Counted from the stretch's first letter, positions 35,501 to 42,821 are shown. The stretch: 64,000 bases of DNA from Treponema sp. (GCA_004554075.1 SFOB01000003.1:1-64000), one strand, 5' to 3'. A program made the numbers and translations. Notes: generated by a model from the sequence alone, not told the origin.

Positions 35501-36768
35501 GAAGTCTAGATGAAAGTCTTATGCCTGTTTACTCAATTGACAACAAGACAAACCCAGCTCAATGGCCTGGAAAAGGGGGCTCTGGTGGTAAGTATTGTGG
35601 CCCAGATGAAACACAATATCAATGGGAATGGAATTCCGGTTATCCAGGATATGATAGTATTGTTGTAAACAATGATGCCAACGGATATCGCTTACCTACT
35701 GCAATTGAATGGGAATATTTTGCACGTGGTGGAAATGGACTTTCAACAGATGTTGCATCGCTACCTAATAGTGGTTGTGATGATGATAATTTGAAGTTAT
35801 ATGCTCATGTAGCCTCTTGGGATGAAACTAGGGTCGATACTGATAATGTCTATCCTATAATGGAAAAGAATGCAAACACTCTTGGACTTTACGACTTATG
35901 TGGTAATGTAAAGGAATTGTGTTTTGATGTTCAAGCCGATGGAGACTATCGTACAACCTTTGATGGATATTATATTCAAAATGGTCAAGGATCAATTGAA
36001 TCATATACCCGTGACAGCTCTATAGGATTCCGTGTCGTTCGCAATGTTCATAACTCTGTTGATTTCGGTACAGGAGTTAAGTGGGCTACCACAAATGTGG
36101 GTGCAGAAACTATTGCAGATTATGGTGCATATTATGCATGGGGCGAAACAGATACACGTTATAATGAGGTATATAGGAGTAATAAAGAAATAAGCAGGAA
36201 ATCTGGTTATACAAATGGTTATTCTTGGACTGGTTATGAAGATGGAACCAATGGTGCAGATTTTACCAAATACACTAATGTTTCAGGAAATAATGTTCTT
36301 TCTAGTACTGATGATGTTGCAACCCAAAAACGCGGAGCAAAATGGCGAATGCCAACTCCTGAAGAATGTCAGGCTTTACTGGATGCTTGTTATATGATTT
36401 ATACAGAAGATTATAATGGTTCTAAAATACCTGGTGTAGTTTTGTATAAAGCAAAAGATCCAGCCGATGCAGGAAAGAATACAATTAAGTATTCAAGTAA
36501 TCCAGCCGTTGCTACGTATTCTTACAGTGATACACATATCTTCTTCCCAGCTGCAGGTTATTTTACTTCAGCAACTGATAGTGATTGTGGATTAAACAGT
36601 TTTAAATCTGATGTACTGATTTGGACAAATACTATCTGGGAAAATTATACAACTGGAGATACAGCACGAATGGTGCCATTAAAATCCGACGCTGGTTATA
36701 CGGATTCTATTGACGATGCACCACGTTATTATGGATTCAGCGTACGACCTGTTTATATTGGAGATTAA
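32599..36768 (+). CDS. Giant lipoprotein: InlB repeat, beta-helix, FGE-sulfatase (SUMF1-type) domain and FISUMP-like domain
   Basis: A 1389-residue lipoprotein (LFISC, C18). After the shared N-terminal domain and an InlB repeat (YPGYTFAGWYKATPFTA) comes a beta-helix with GGGV/GGGVYL turns (about 400-830). An FGE-sulfatase fold follows at about 900-1150: LYVCTHEVTQAEYTEYC, YPVYNVSWYDAIVYCN, GYRLPTAIEWEYFARGG, GLYDLCGNVKELCFDV, GFRVVRN. The C-terminal 230 residues resemble the Fibrobacter FISUMP paralogous domain: VKWATTNVGAETIADYGAYYAWGET, WRMPTPEECQALL, FFPAAGY, GFSVRPV. FGE folds in bacteria are also used as ligand-binding C-type-lectin-like scaffolds, including the variable proteins of diversity-generating retroelements. 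Its role as enzyme or binder is open. Last gene of the lipoprotein operon. Confidence 0.88.
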   Translation: MKKNILLISLISLLFISCENALSNIDHSSVADNPAVTATPSENGKTYISLGDIRLSTESRTINPSYIIDNLSSVYLKSKRSASDSSFGTLITNASSYSDACSRSLEIEPGIWDFRLSAYLYDFEFAGTTTIEVEAGTINTLNFDLVTTNTSSYPYGLIDITVDFTGNADKVVATLKEKSTSSTTKLTKTYTATDTTNPITSVEGEDFRRINFRTAKSSSSGVTTGKYYLLLEFYNDETLVNSIENIVRVENNFTTKATLNLALDSLYSATYKFYKEDDSSNTELTVASGQSIPEGVDFEIAGSVLSNKVSTKSTLPNLTYPGYTFAGWYKATPFTAENKITSIPSNLSSSPTLYAYFTSVTTSPDLYVNSSADPDLADGSQSHPYASISAALERIENLDNATDYTIIVDGEYVSSESTRIEITKATSLTITGKTGNAADSLDAQSEGIPLIINTAVPVTVKNIKITKGSPYGIQLLSGKLTLEENTLISENKTGVLISGGEVIMTDGEISSNTADYGAGVYITYDDLNKTLGKFTMSGGTISGNTAQYGCGGGVLVDGTLYAEPEELAEYTGGDGDGHVLFTMSNGTISGNEENSTVTDDYEVGVGGGGVCVAGQYAKFVMSDSAVIKTNSAPAYGAGVSVWNGAQFIMNGGTIGGSSPDDGNITGEEVEISTFGGGVYLGGDESSSFTMNNGTISNNKALGLGAKPFGYDTPSNCGGAGVGIFYGTFTMVNGNITNNNSKRHGGGVYIAGHGIFDMQGGSISGNTCTDNGKAINQNWVSNSGVTYYGQLKMKGNAVVTSNNDVYLCDKLTITGSLSGTSPVATLTPSSYTITSNSEPLIEVTTDSETSVGSEYNKFAITPDSGNNYELSNEGKLVASSNGGNGHSPNLDDFSLVSGAIISTNLANSGFSDCSSEPITIRDLYVCTHEVTQAEYTEYCSYGGTAPNDGDSYPVYNVSWYDAIVYCNLRSLDESLMPVYSIDNKTNPAQWPGKGGSGGKYCGPDETQYQWEWNSGYPGYDSIVVNNDANGYRLPTAIEWEYFARGGNGLSTDVASLPNSGCDDDNLKLYAHVASWDETRVDTDNVYPIMEKNANTLGLYDLCGNVKELCFDVQADGDYRTTFDGYYIQNGQGSIESYTRDSSIGFRVVRNVHNSVDFGTGVKWATTNVGAETIADYGAYYAWGETDTRYNEVYRSNKEISRKSGYTNGYSWTGYEDGTNGADFTKYTNVSGNNVLSSTDDVATQKRGAKWRMPTPEECQALLDACYMIYTEDYNGSKIPGVVLYKAKDPADAGKNTIKYSSNPAVATYSYSDTHIFFPAAGYFTSATDSDCGLNSFKSDVLIWTNTIWENYTTGDTARMVPLKSDAGYTDSIDDAPRYYGFSVRPVYIGD

Positions 36769-36800
36769 TAACTTAAAATAAACTTTGAAGTTCCTTATTT

Positions 36801-36847
36801 TACGGACGAAATTGGCTTTAGAGGCTGGTTTCGTCCGTATTTTTTTG
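36801..36847 (+). terminator. Terminator of the lipoprotein operon
   Basis: TACGGACGAAA (36801-36811) pairs perfectly with TTTCGTCCGTA (36829-36839), followed by a run of seven T. It lies 33 nt after the stop codon of the FGE lipoprotein. Confidence 0.9.
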
Positions 36848-36848
36848 G

Positions 36849-37200
36849 GTGTACTTGATTTGAGACTATAAGATTTAGAGGGGAAGGATTTTATAGGTTG
36901 GGGAAATGGGGATTTCTGGGGTATGGGCTTATAAGAATTATGTTCTTTGATTTTTTATAGGCTAAAGTCGGTGGCTTTCCTAGAATTTATGGCAAATCTA
37001 GAAGCTGAACGCTCTTTCTGAGCTAAAATCTGCTTTTGGGGGCCTATAAAAACTTGGGGAATGGTTTTTTTATAAGCCAAAAGATGAATTTTACCGAAAA
37101 ACTGACCTTTTACTGTCCTATAAGAAATCTGTTTTAGAAAAACTTATAGGCTGAAAACTTGAATTTTGCACTTTTATAGTATCTTTGTTGGTACTTTTAT
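36849..37200. repeat. Gene-free stretch with degenerate TTTATAGGCTRAAA-like repeats
   Basis: No open frame is supported here. A short word recurs in both orientations: GGCTTATAAG (36926), TTTATAGGCTAAA (36954), GGCCTATAAAAAC (37041), TTTATAAGCCAAAA (37069), CCTATAAG (37117) and CTTATAGGCTGAAAA (37143), with a looser TTATAGGTTGGGG at 36891. Two copies continue with related text (GGGGAAATGGGG near 36900 and GGGGAATGG near 37056). Function unknown; it may be remnants of a decayed tandem repeat. Confidence 0.45.
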
Positions 37201-37252
37201 ACCTTCTCTCCTCTTTTTCACGAAAATAAAACAAAAAATTACTAATATTGTG

Positions 37253-37322
37253 TACAATTTAATTGACAAAAGTTTTTAGACTTGCTATATTATAAATATA
37301 GATTGTGTACAATCTAATTGAG
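37253..37322 (+). promoter_or_regulatory. Glutathione peroxidase promoter with two OhrR-type boxes
   Basis: TTGACA (37263-37268), 17-nt spacer, TATATT (37286-37291). Box 1, TACAATTTAATTGAC (37253-37267), overlaps the -35. Box 2, TACAATCTAATTGAG (37308-37322), lies just downstream of the expected transcription start. Both match the OhrR consensus TACAATTAAATTGTA in 12 of 15 positions or close to it, and they bracket the promoter symmetrically as expected for strong repression. Confidence 0.75.
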
Positions 37323-37341
37323 ATTCAGCGAGGTGTTATAT

Positions 37342-37815
37342 ATGTCTATTTATGATTTTTCAGTAAAGGCTAGAGATGGAAGTGATGTTTCACTTAAGAA
37401 GTATGAAGGCAAGGTTCTCCTGGTTGTAAACACTGCTACAGGCTGTGGATTTACTCCTCAGTACAAGGGTTTGCAGGAGATTTATGATAAGTATAAAGAA
37501 AAGGGTTTTGAGATTCTTGACTTCCCTTGTAATCAGTTTGCAAACCAGGCTCCTGGTAATGATGAAGAAATCCATACTTTCTGTACTGGCCGCTTTGGAA
37601 TTACTTTCCCTCAGTTTGCTAAAATTGATGTAAACGGAAAAAATGAAGACCCTCTTTACACATATCTTAAAAGCGAGAAGAAAGGTTTCTGCACTTCAAA
37701 AATCAAATGGAACTTTACTAAATTTCTGATTGCTAAAGATGGTACTGTTCTTAAGCGCTTTGCCCCAACTGATACACCTGAAAAAATTGACGCTTATATT
37801 GCAAAGGCACTTTAG
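37342..37815 (+). CDS. Glutathione peroxidase family thiol peroxidase (Cys type)
   Basis: A 157-residue thioredoxin-fold peroxidase starting at 37342 (MSIYDFSVKARDG) behind GCGAGGTG. Family motifs are LLVVNTATGCGFTPQY, with the peroxidatic residue encoded as Cys (TGT, not a TGA selenocysteine), then FPCNQFANQAPG with the resolving Cys, and IKWNFTKFLI. It reduces hydrogen peroxide and organic or lipid hydroperoxides, usually using thioredoxin in bacteria of this type. Its promoter carries two OhrR-type boxes, tying it to the repressor at 26713-27174. The stop overlaps the convergent gene by 4 bp. Confidence 0.95.
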   Translation: MSIYDFSVKARDGSDVSLKKYEGKVLLVVNTATGCGFTPQYKGLQEIYDKYKEKGFEILDFPCNQFANQAPGNDEEIHTFCTGRFGITFPQFAKIDVNGKNEDPLYTYLKSEKKGFCTSKIKWNFTKFLIAKDGTVLKRFAPTDTPEKIDAYIAKAL

Positions 37816-38849
37816 TTTTTCTTAAGGGCTTTCTGCTCCAGAAAACCAGCTGCCTCTTCAGCCCAGCTGAACTGGCTCATAAACTCCCCTGCAAAGCTTT
37901 TAATGGCTGCAGAATCCCCTGCAAGAAAATCATAATAATCGCACTTAATAACTTCCGGATTAATTCGGAAGTTATTATATTCTGTAATGAAAAAGTTCTG
38001 AATCTGCAGTTCGTTTAAAGTATGTTTAATATCTACTATAAGATTTCTAAAACTGCTGCCATATCGTGCTGAATCTGCATGCTCGCCCCAGAGCACAGAA
38101 ATAAGCTCTTTTGTTTTTACTGAACTTCCCTTTTTATAAATCAGATAACCCAACAACTCATCACTTTTTGATCTGGAAAACTTTACAACCTTATTCTCAT
38201 ACATCAATGTAAAATTTCCAAAGGTTTTTGATTCAAGGCTCTGCTTCTGTTTTTTAAGGAACTGAATCTGTCGTTTTTCTGAACGGCGCTTGTAAAGTGC
38301 AAGACAGAACATAAGAACAGCTGTAATGAGCGTATTAATATAACCTGAAGGCCCAAAGTTACTGATTATATCGGGTGTTATACATGCTACTGTAATAACA
38401 ATTCCGACAAGAAAGATTATTGGAGAAAAGGAACCTGTACACAAAGCAATAAAGGCTGTAATACAAAAGATTACAAAGCCATTAAAAACAGCACCAACTT
38501 TTACGGTAAAAACTGCATCTGCAAGAATTACCGCAGTTAATATATAAAAAGGAATTGTTTTTTTGATGTAGGCTTTTTCGCGTTCAACTTCTTTTCCGGG
38601 TTTACTTGCAAAATAGGCATAAATACTAAAAACCAGAAAGATTGAATAATAAATAAATCTCGGTACGTAATTTCTGTAATTCGGATAAAGAATAATTCCA
38701 AATAAAGTAAGGCAGAAAACAGAAAAAATTAAAAGACCAATACTTGCAATGTGAACGATAATTCTGTTAGATTCTCCGGCATCAGCCAGATCCAGAAAGG
38801 GAATAGAATAACGATTCTTATATTTTTCAATAAGGTTTTTAACTATCAT
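37812..38849 (-). CDS. Membrane-embedded winged-helix transcription regulator (BTAD/SARP-like output)
   Basis: A 345-residue protein with about six membrane helices (residues 28-205), a short basic/coiled link (YKRRSEKRQIQFLKKQKQSL), and a cytoplasmic OmpR/SARP-type winged helix (FGNFTLMYENKVVKFSRSKSDELLGYLIYKKGSSVKTKELISVLWGE, SSFRNLIVDIKHTLNEL). A tail follows (GEFMSQFSWAEEAAGFLEQ) like the start of bacterial transcriptional activator domains. It looks like a one-component regulator that senses at the membrane and binds DNA directly. Two direct repeats in its upstream region (38935-38985) are candidate binding sites. Signal and targets unknown. No good ribosome binding site is visible. Confidence 0.75.
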   Translation of the reverse strand: MIVKNLIEKYKNRYSIPFLDLADAGESNRIIVHIASIGLLIFSVFCLTLFGIILYPNYRNYVPRFIYYSIFLVFSIYAYFASKPGKEVEREKAYIKKTIPFYILTAVILADAVFTVKVGAVFNGFVIFCITAFIALCTGSFSPIIFLVGIVITVACITPDIISNFGPSGYINTLITAVLMFCLALYKRRSEKRQIQFLKKQKQSLESKTFGNFTLMYENKVVKFSRSKSDELLGYLIYKKGSSVKTKELISVLWGEHADSARYGSSFRNLIVDIKHTLNELQIQNFFITEYNNFRINPEVIKCDYYDFLAGDSAAIKSFAGEFMSQFSWAEEAAGFLEQKALKKN

Positions 38850-38934
38850 TTTTTACTGCCTCTTTTGATTTGAAACAATTATAGCATGAAAAATAACCAT
38901 GGTTACTAAAATTTTTGCAAATTTCATAATTTTT

Positions 38935-38985
38935 GTGCTGATTTGGTGCTTTATTTTTTGTTTTTGTGTGCTGATTCTGTGCTTT
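38935..38985 (+). promoter_or_regulatory. Two direct repeats 33 bp apart upstream of the putative small RNA
   Basis: GTGCTGATTTGGTGCTTT (38935-38952) and GTGCTGATTCTGTGCTTT (38968-38985) match at 16 of 18 positions, start to start 33 bp (about three helical turns). A TATAAA -10 box follows at 38992. The arrangement suits a regulator binding the same face of DNA, possibly the adjacent membrane winged-helix protein. Confidence 0.5.
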
Positions 38986-39003
38986 TTTCATTATAAAATT
39001 CAA

Positions 39004-39173
39004 ATACGACTAAAAGGAGAGACTATTTTCTGCCAGAGAGACTCTGGTAATATATAGACTTGCGGAAGTCGGAGAGAGAGTTATTTATAAAAGTTTGTTT
39101 AAGTGAAAACCTCCTTTATGTTTTCAATCTTTTCCTTACCCGAGATCACTCAAGGTCCCGGGTAATTTTTTTT
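39004..39173 (+). ncRNA. Putative structured small RNA with an anti-Shine-Dalgarno hairpin loop
   Basis: A TATAAA box (38992-38997) precedes about 170 nt with no start codon behind its AAAGGAG, and the stretch ends in a strong terminator (39136-39173). Hairpins: CCAGAG-AGA-CTCTGG (39033-39047), GACTT-GCGG-AAGTC (39057-39070), and GAAAAC/GTTTTC (39105-39125), whose 9-nt loop exposes CTCCTTT. That loop is complementary to Shine-Dalgarno sequences and to its own AAAGGAG at 39013-39019. I do not recognise a known RNA family. Confidence 0.5.
39136..39173 (+). terminator. Terminator of the putative small RNA
   Basis: TTACCCG (39136-39142) pairs with CGGGTAA (39159-39165), followed by eight T. Confidence 0.8.
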
Positions 39174-39232
39174 ACTATAAGTAAATTTTTGTAATATGAT
39201 TGAATAAAATACTGTTTTTTGATAATATTTAC

Positions 39233-39348
39233 TCTCAGTATGAAAACTGAGACATGTTTGAAATCTGTAATTCTCATGGTGAATGATATTTTTCATACTA
39301 TTTTTATTTGAATTTGATGGCGAGTTCTTTTTAGGACTCGCTTTTTTT
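39233..39348 (+). promoter_or_regulatory. carB leader: hairpin followed by a terminator, possible attenuator
   Basis: TCTCAG-TATGAAAA-CTGAGA (39233-39252) is followed by a terminator, GCGAGT (39320-39325) with ACTCGC (39336-39341) and a run of seven T. No gene lies between the small RNA and this terminator, so it either ends a second short RNA or attenuates carB. A pyrimidine-responsive switch would be plausible for carB, but no known PyrR site is recognised. Confidence 0.5.
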
Positions 39349-39353
39349 ATGCC

Positions 39354-39472
39354 CGGGGGCGTTACGGGGGCGGAGCCCCCGTAGAGAGGGTAGCGGAAGC
39401 CACCGCAGGGAGCGAGCCGAAGGCGAGCGACCGAGGAGGCTGGAGCGCAGGGGGAGGCTTCCCCCTCCCTCA
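39354..39472 (+). repeat. GC-rich dispersed element, copy 2, directly before carB
   Basis: It begins CGGGGGCGTTACGGG, contains the hairpin GGGGGCGGAGCCCCC and the word GGGTAGCGGAAGCCACC, and ends GCGCAGGGGGAGGCTTCCCC plus CTCC. It separates the carB leader terminator from the carB ribosome binding site. It shares both ends with copies at 1151, 51339 and 53575. Confidence 0.8.
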
Positions 39473-39501
39473 CTAAAATTGGTTTTTATAGGAGTAAATA
39501 G

Positions 39502-42500
39502 ATGAAACGAGAAGACATCAAAAAGGTTTTGATTATTGGTTCGGGACCGATTGTTATTGGTCAGGCTTGTGAGTTTGACTATTCGGGAACTCAGGCTTGT
39601 AAGGCTTTGCGCGAACTTGGCTACAAGATTGTACTTGTAAACTCTAACCCGGCTACTATTATGACTGACCCGGTTATGGCGGACGCTACTTACATTGAGC
39701 CGCTGAACGTTGAGCGTCTTTCTCAGATTATTGAAAAGGAACGTCCTGATGCACTTTTGCCTAACCTTGGTGGTCAGACTGGTTTGAACATGGCTATGGA
39801 ATTGAACAAGGCCGGCGTTCTTGATAAATACGGTGTAAAAGTTATTGGTGTAAACCTTGATGCTATTGAACGCGGTGAGGATCGTGAGATTTTCAAGGAG
39901 ACTATGAAGTCGCTTGGTATCGACACTCCTCGCTCGGGAATCTGTCACACTGTTGAAGGTGCTGAAAAGATTGCTGAAGAAATCGGTTTCCCACTGGTTG
40001 TTCGTCCTGCTTATACTATGGGCGGTCAGGGTGGCGGTTTCTGCTACAATGTTGAAGAGCTTCGCACTATTGTTGCAAACGGTCTGGATCTTTCTATGAC
40101 TCACCAGTGTTTGATTGAAGAGTCTATTCTTGGTTGGGAAGAGCTTGAAGTTGAAGTTGTTCGCGACTCTAAGAATCAGATGGTTGCAATCTGTACTATT
40201 GAAAATATTGATGCAGTTGGTGTTCACACTGGTGACTCTTTCTGTGCCGCTCCTTTCATGACTATTGATAAGGACCTGGAAAAGAAGCTTCAGGAAATGG
40301 CATTTAAGATTGTTGAGAACATCGGTGTTATCGGTGGTACTAACGTTCAGTTTGCCCACAATCCTAAGACTGGCCGCGTAGTTATTATTGAGATTAACCC
40401 ACGTACTTCTCGTTCTTCTGCCCTTGCTTCAAAGGCAACCGGCTTCCCTATCGCGCTGATTTCTGCAAAACTTGCCAGTGGATTGACTCTCGACGAGATT
40501 CCTTACTGGCGTGATGGCACTCTTGAAAAATATACTTTGGGTGGCGCTCCTGATGGAGACTACGTTGTTCTTAAGTTTGCTCGCTGGGCATTTGAAAAGT
40601 TCCGCGGTACAAAGGATGAACTTGGTACATCAATGAAGGCCGTTGGTGAAGTTATGGCCATCGGTAAAAACTTTAAGGAAACTTTCCAGAAAGCTATTCG
40701 TGGTCTTGAAAACGGCCGCAGCGGTCTTGGTTTTGCAAAAGACTTCAATAAAAAATCAGCTGATGAATTGTGCGAAATGCTCAAGGTTCAGTCTAGCGAG
40801 CGCTACTTCCAGCTTTACGAAGCAATTCGTAAGGGTGTGCCTCTGGCTAAACTTTCTGAAATCACATACGTTAAAGAGTTCTTCCTCCAGCAGATGAAAG
40901 AGCTTGTTGATTTGGAAGAGGAAATGCTTAAGAACCCTGGACGTGTTCCAGAAGATAAGCTTCTTATTCAGGCTAAGAAAGACGGCTTCAGCGACAAGTA
41001 TTTGTCAAAGATTTTGAAGGTTGCAGAAAAAGATATCCGCAAGCGCCGCAACGAGCTTGGTATAAAAGAAGCATGGCTCCGCGTTCCTGTATCTGGCGTA
41101 GAAAATGCCTGCTACTACTACTCAACTTACAATGCAGAAAAAGATACTTCTGTTGCAACAGACAACAAGAAGAAGATTATGATTTTGGGCGGTGGTCCTA
41201 ACAGAATTGGTCAGGGTATTGAGTTTGACTACTGCTGCTGTCATGCGGCTATGCAGTTGAAAGAACTCGGTTACGAAACAATCATCGTAAACTGTAACCC
41301 AGAAACTGTTTCTACAGACTATGATACTTCTGATAAACTTTACTTCGAACCTGTTACAACAGAAGACGTTCTTCAGATTTACGAAAAGGAAAAGCCATTC
41401 GGAGTTATCGTTCAGTTTGGTGGACAGACTCCATTGAACATTGCACGTGAACTTCAGGAGAACGGCGTAAACATCCTCGGTACATCAATCGACTCAATCG
41501 ACATTGCCGAAGACCGCGACCTCTTCCGCCACATGATGGAAAAACTGGAAATCCCAATGCCAGAAAGCGGAATGGCAATTGACTTTAATGAAGCAAAAGC
41601 CTGCGCAGATAAGATCGGCTACCCAATCATGATTCGTCCTTCATTCGTTCTTGGTGGACGCGGAATGGAAGTAATTTATGATGAAGCAACTTTGAAGGAA
41701 TACGTTGAAAAGGCTGTTGGTGTAACTCCTGACCGCCCTCTCCTCATCGACCGCTTCTTAAAGAATGCGCTTGAATGCGAAGCGGATGCTCTTGCTGACA
41801 GCACTCACGTTTATATCCCTGCTGTTATGGAGCACGTTGAACTTGCTGGTATTCACTCTGGTGACTCAGCTTGTGTAATTCCACCGGTTTCGATTCCGGC
41901 TGATAACCTTGCAACAATCAAAGAATATACAAAGAAGATAGCAGAAAGCCTGCACGTTTGCGGTTTGATGAACATGCAGTACGCAATTGAAAACGGAAAG
42001 GTTTATGTAATTGAAGCTAACCCTCGTGCATCTCGTACAGTTCCTCTTGTATCAAAAGTTTGTGATACTCAGATGGCCCGCCTTGCAACAAGAATGATGC
42101 TTGGTGAATCTTTGGAAAGCCTCGGCCTCAAAGACAAGAAGATTCCTTACTACGGAGCAAAAGAGGCTGTATTGCCATGGGCACGCTTCCCTGGAGTTGA
42201 CCCAATCCTCGGACCTGAAATGCGTTCTACTGGTGAAGTTCTTGGTCTTGCTGAAAACTTCCCACTGGCATTCTACAAGTCACAGGAAGCTGCAGGAAGC
42301 GAACTTCCACACGCACCGGCTGCCTGGGAAAACAAGAAGGTTCTTATTTCTCTCAGCAACAAGGAAGGCCAGAAAGATCAGGTTCTCGAAATCGGAAAGA
42401 CTTTGAAGAACCTGGGCTTCACACTGGTTGGAACTCAGGGAACCGCAGACTTCTACAACTCAAACGGAATCAAGTGCGATGTTGTAAATAAGATTGGTGC

Positions 42501-42753
42501 CGGCCGCCCAGACGTAGTAGATATGATTATGAACAAAGAAGTTTGCCTTGTAATCAACACACCAAAAGCAAAGCGCAACTACGCCGAAGACCGCAAGACA
42601 ATCCGCAAAGCTTGCTTGAAGTACAAGGTATCTTACATCACAACAATTGCCGGCGCACTTGCTGCTGTTAAAGGCATTGAGTCTGTAAAGAATGGTAACG
42701 GTGGTGAAGGTGGAGTTAAAAGCCTTCAGGAATATCATAGCTTAATTAAATAA
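39502..42753 (+). CDS. carB: Carbamoyl phosphate synthase large subunit
   Basis: A 1083-residue enzyme with the full architecture: carboxyphosphate ATP-grasp half (VLIIGSGPIVIGQACEFDYSGTQACKAL, RPAYTMGGQGGG), oligomerisation region, carbamoyl-phosphate ATP-grasp half (IMILGGGPNRIGQGIEFDYCCCHA, RPSFVLGGRGMEV), and the C-terminal MGS-like allosteric domain (LVGTQGTADFYNSNGI). It makes carbamoyl phosphate from bicarbonate, ATP and ammonia delivered by CarA, for pyrimidine and arginine synthesis. carA is not adjacent. AGGAG lies 8-9 nt before the ATG. The leader contains a terminator and a dispersed repeat. Confidence 0.98.
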   Translation: MKREDIKKVLIIGSGPIVIGQACEFDYSGTQACKALRELGYKIVLVNSNPATIMTDPVMADATYIEPLNVERLSQIIEKERPDALLPNLGGQTGLNMAMELNKAGVLDKYGVKVIGVNLDAIERGEDREIFKETMKSLGIDTPRSGICHTVEGAEKIAEEIGFPLVVRPAYTMGGQGGGFCYNVEELRTIVANGLDLSMTHQCLIEESILGWEELEVEVVRDSKNQMVAICTIENIDAVGVHTGDSFCAAPFMTIDKDLEKKLQEMAFKIVENIGVIGGTNVQFAHNPKTGRVVIIEINPRTSRSSALASKATGFPIALISAKLASGLTLDEIPYWRDGTLEKYTLGGAPDGDYVVLKFARWAFEKFRGTKDELGTSMKAVGEVMAIGKNFKETFQKAIRGLENGRSGLGFAKDFNKKSADELCEMLKVQSSERYFQLYEAIRKGVPLAKLSEITYVKEFFLQQMKELVDLEEEMLKNPGRVPEDKLLIQAKKDGFSDKYLSKILKVAEKDIRKRRNELGIKEAWLRVPVSGVENACYYYSTYNAEKDTSVATDNKKKIMILGGGPNRIGQGIEFDYCCCHAAMQLKELGYETIIVNCNPETVSTDYDTSDKLYFEPVTTEDVLQIYEKEKPFGVIVQFGGQTPLNIARELQENGVNILGTSIDSIDIAEDRDLFRHMMEKLEIPMPESGMAIDFNEAKACADKIGYPIMIRPSFVLGGRGMEVIYDEATLKEYVEKAVGVTPDRPLLIDRFLKNALECEADALADSTHVYIPAVMEHVELAGIHSGDSACVIPPVSIPADNLATIKEYTKKIAESLHVCGLMNMQYAIENGKVYVIEANPRASRTVPLVSKVCDTQMARLATRMMLGESLESLGLKDKKIPYYGAKEAVLPWARFPGVDPILGPEMRSTGEVLGLAENFPLAFYKSQEAAGSELPHAPAAWENKKVLISLSNKEGQKDQVLEIGKTLKNLGFTLVGTQGTADFYNSNGIKCDVVNKIGAGRPDVVDMIMNKEVCLVINTPKAKRNYAEDRKTIRKACLKYKVSYITTIAGALAAVKGIESVKNGNGGEGGVKSLQEYHSLIK

Positions 42754-42768
42754 GCAGTGAACCGTCAC

Positions 42769-42810
42769 GGTGGTTGAGTAGGCTTCGTAAGAAGCCGTAT
42801 CGAAACCACC
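42769..42810 (+). repeat. GGTGGTTGAG/TCGAAACCACC hairpin repeat, copy 1
   Basis: GGTGGTTGAG at one end and TATCGAAACCACC at the other enclose GGCTTC-GTAA-GAAGCC. Similar elements follow pheT (56358-56382) and the pheT-end duplicate (57177-57214). All lie just after a gene's stop codon. Confidence 0.75.
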
Positions 42811-42821
42811 TTTTATAATTG

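Noticed and set aside
36849..37200. CRISPR or tandem repeat array
   Set aside because: The repeated word is only 10-13 bases, in both orientations and unevenly spaced.
37342..37815. Selenoprotein glutathione peroxidase
   Set aside because: The catalytic codon is TGT (Cys), not TGA; no SECIS-like structure is needed.
39331..40359. Long minus-strand open frame opposite carB (342 codons)
   Set aside because: It is the antisense of the highly conserved carB start and of the GC-rich repeat; the product is low-complexity Asn/Thr/Ser/Leu text with no family features.
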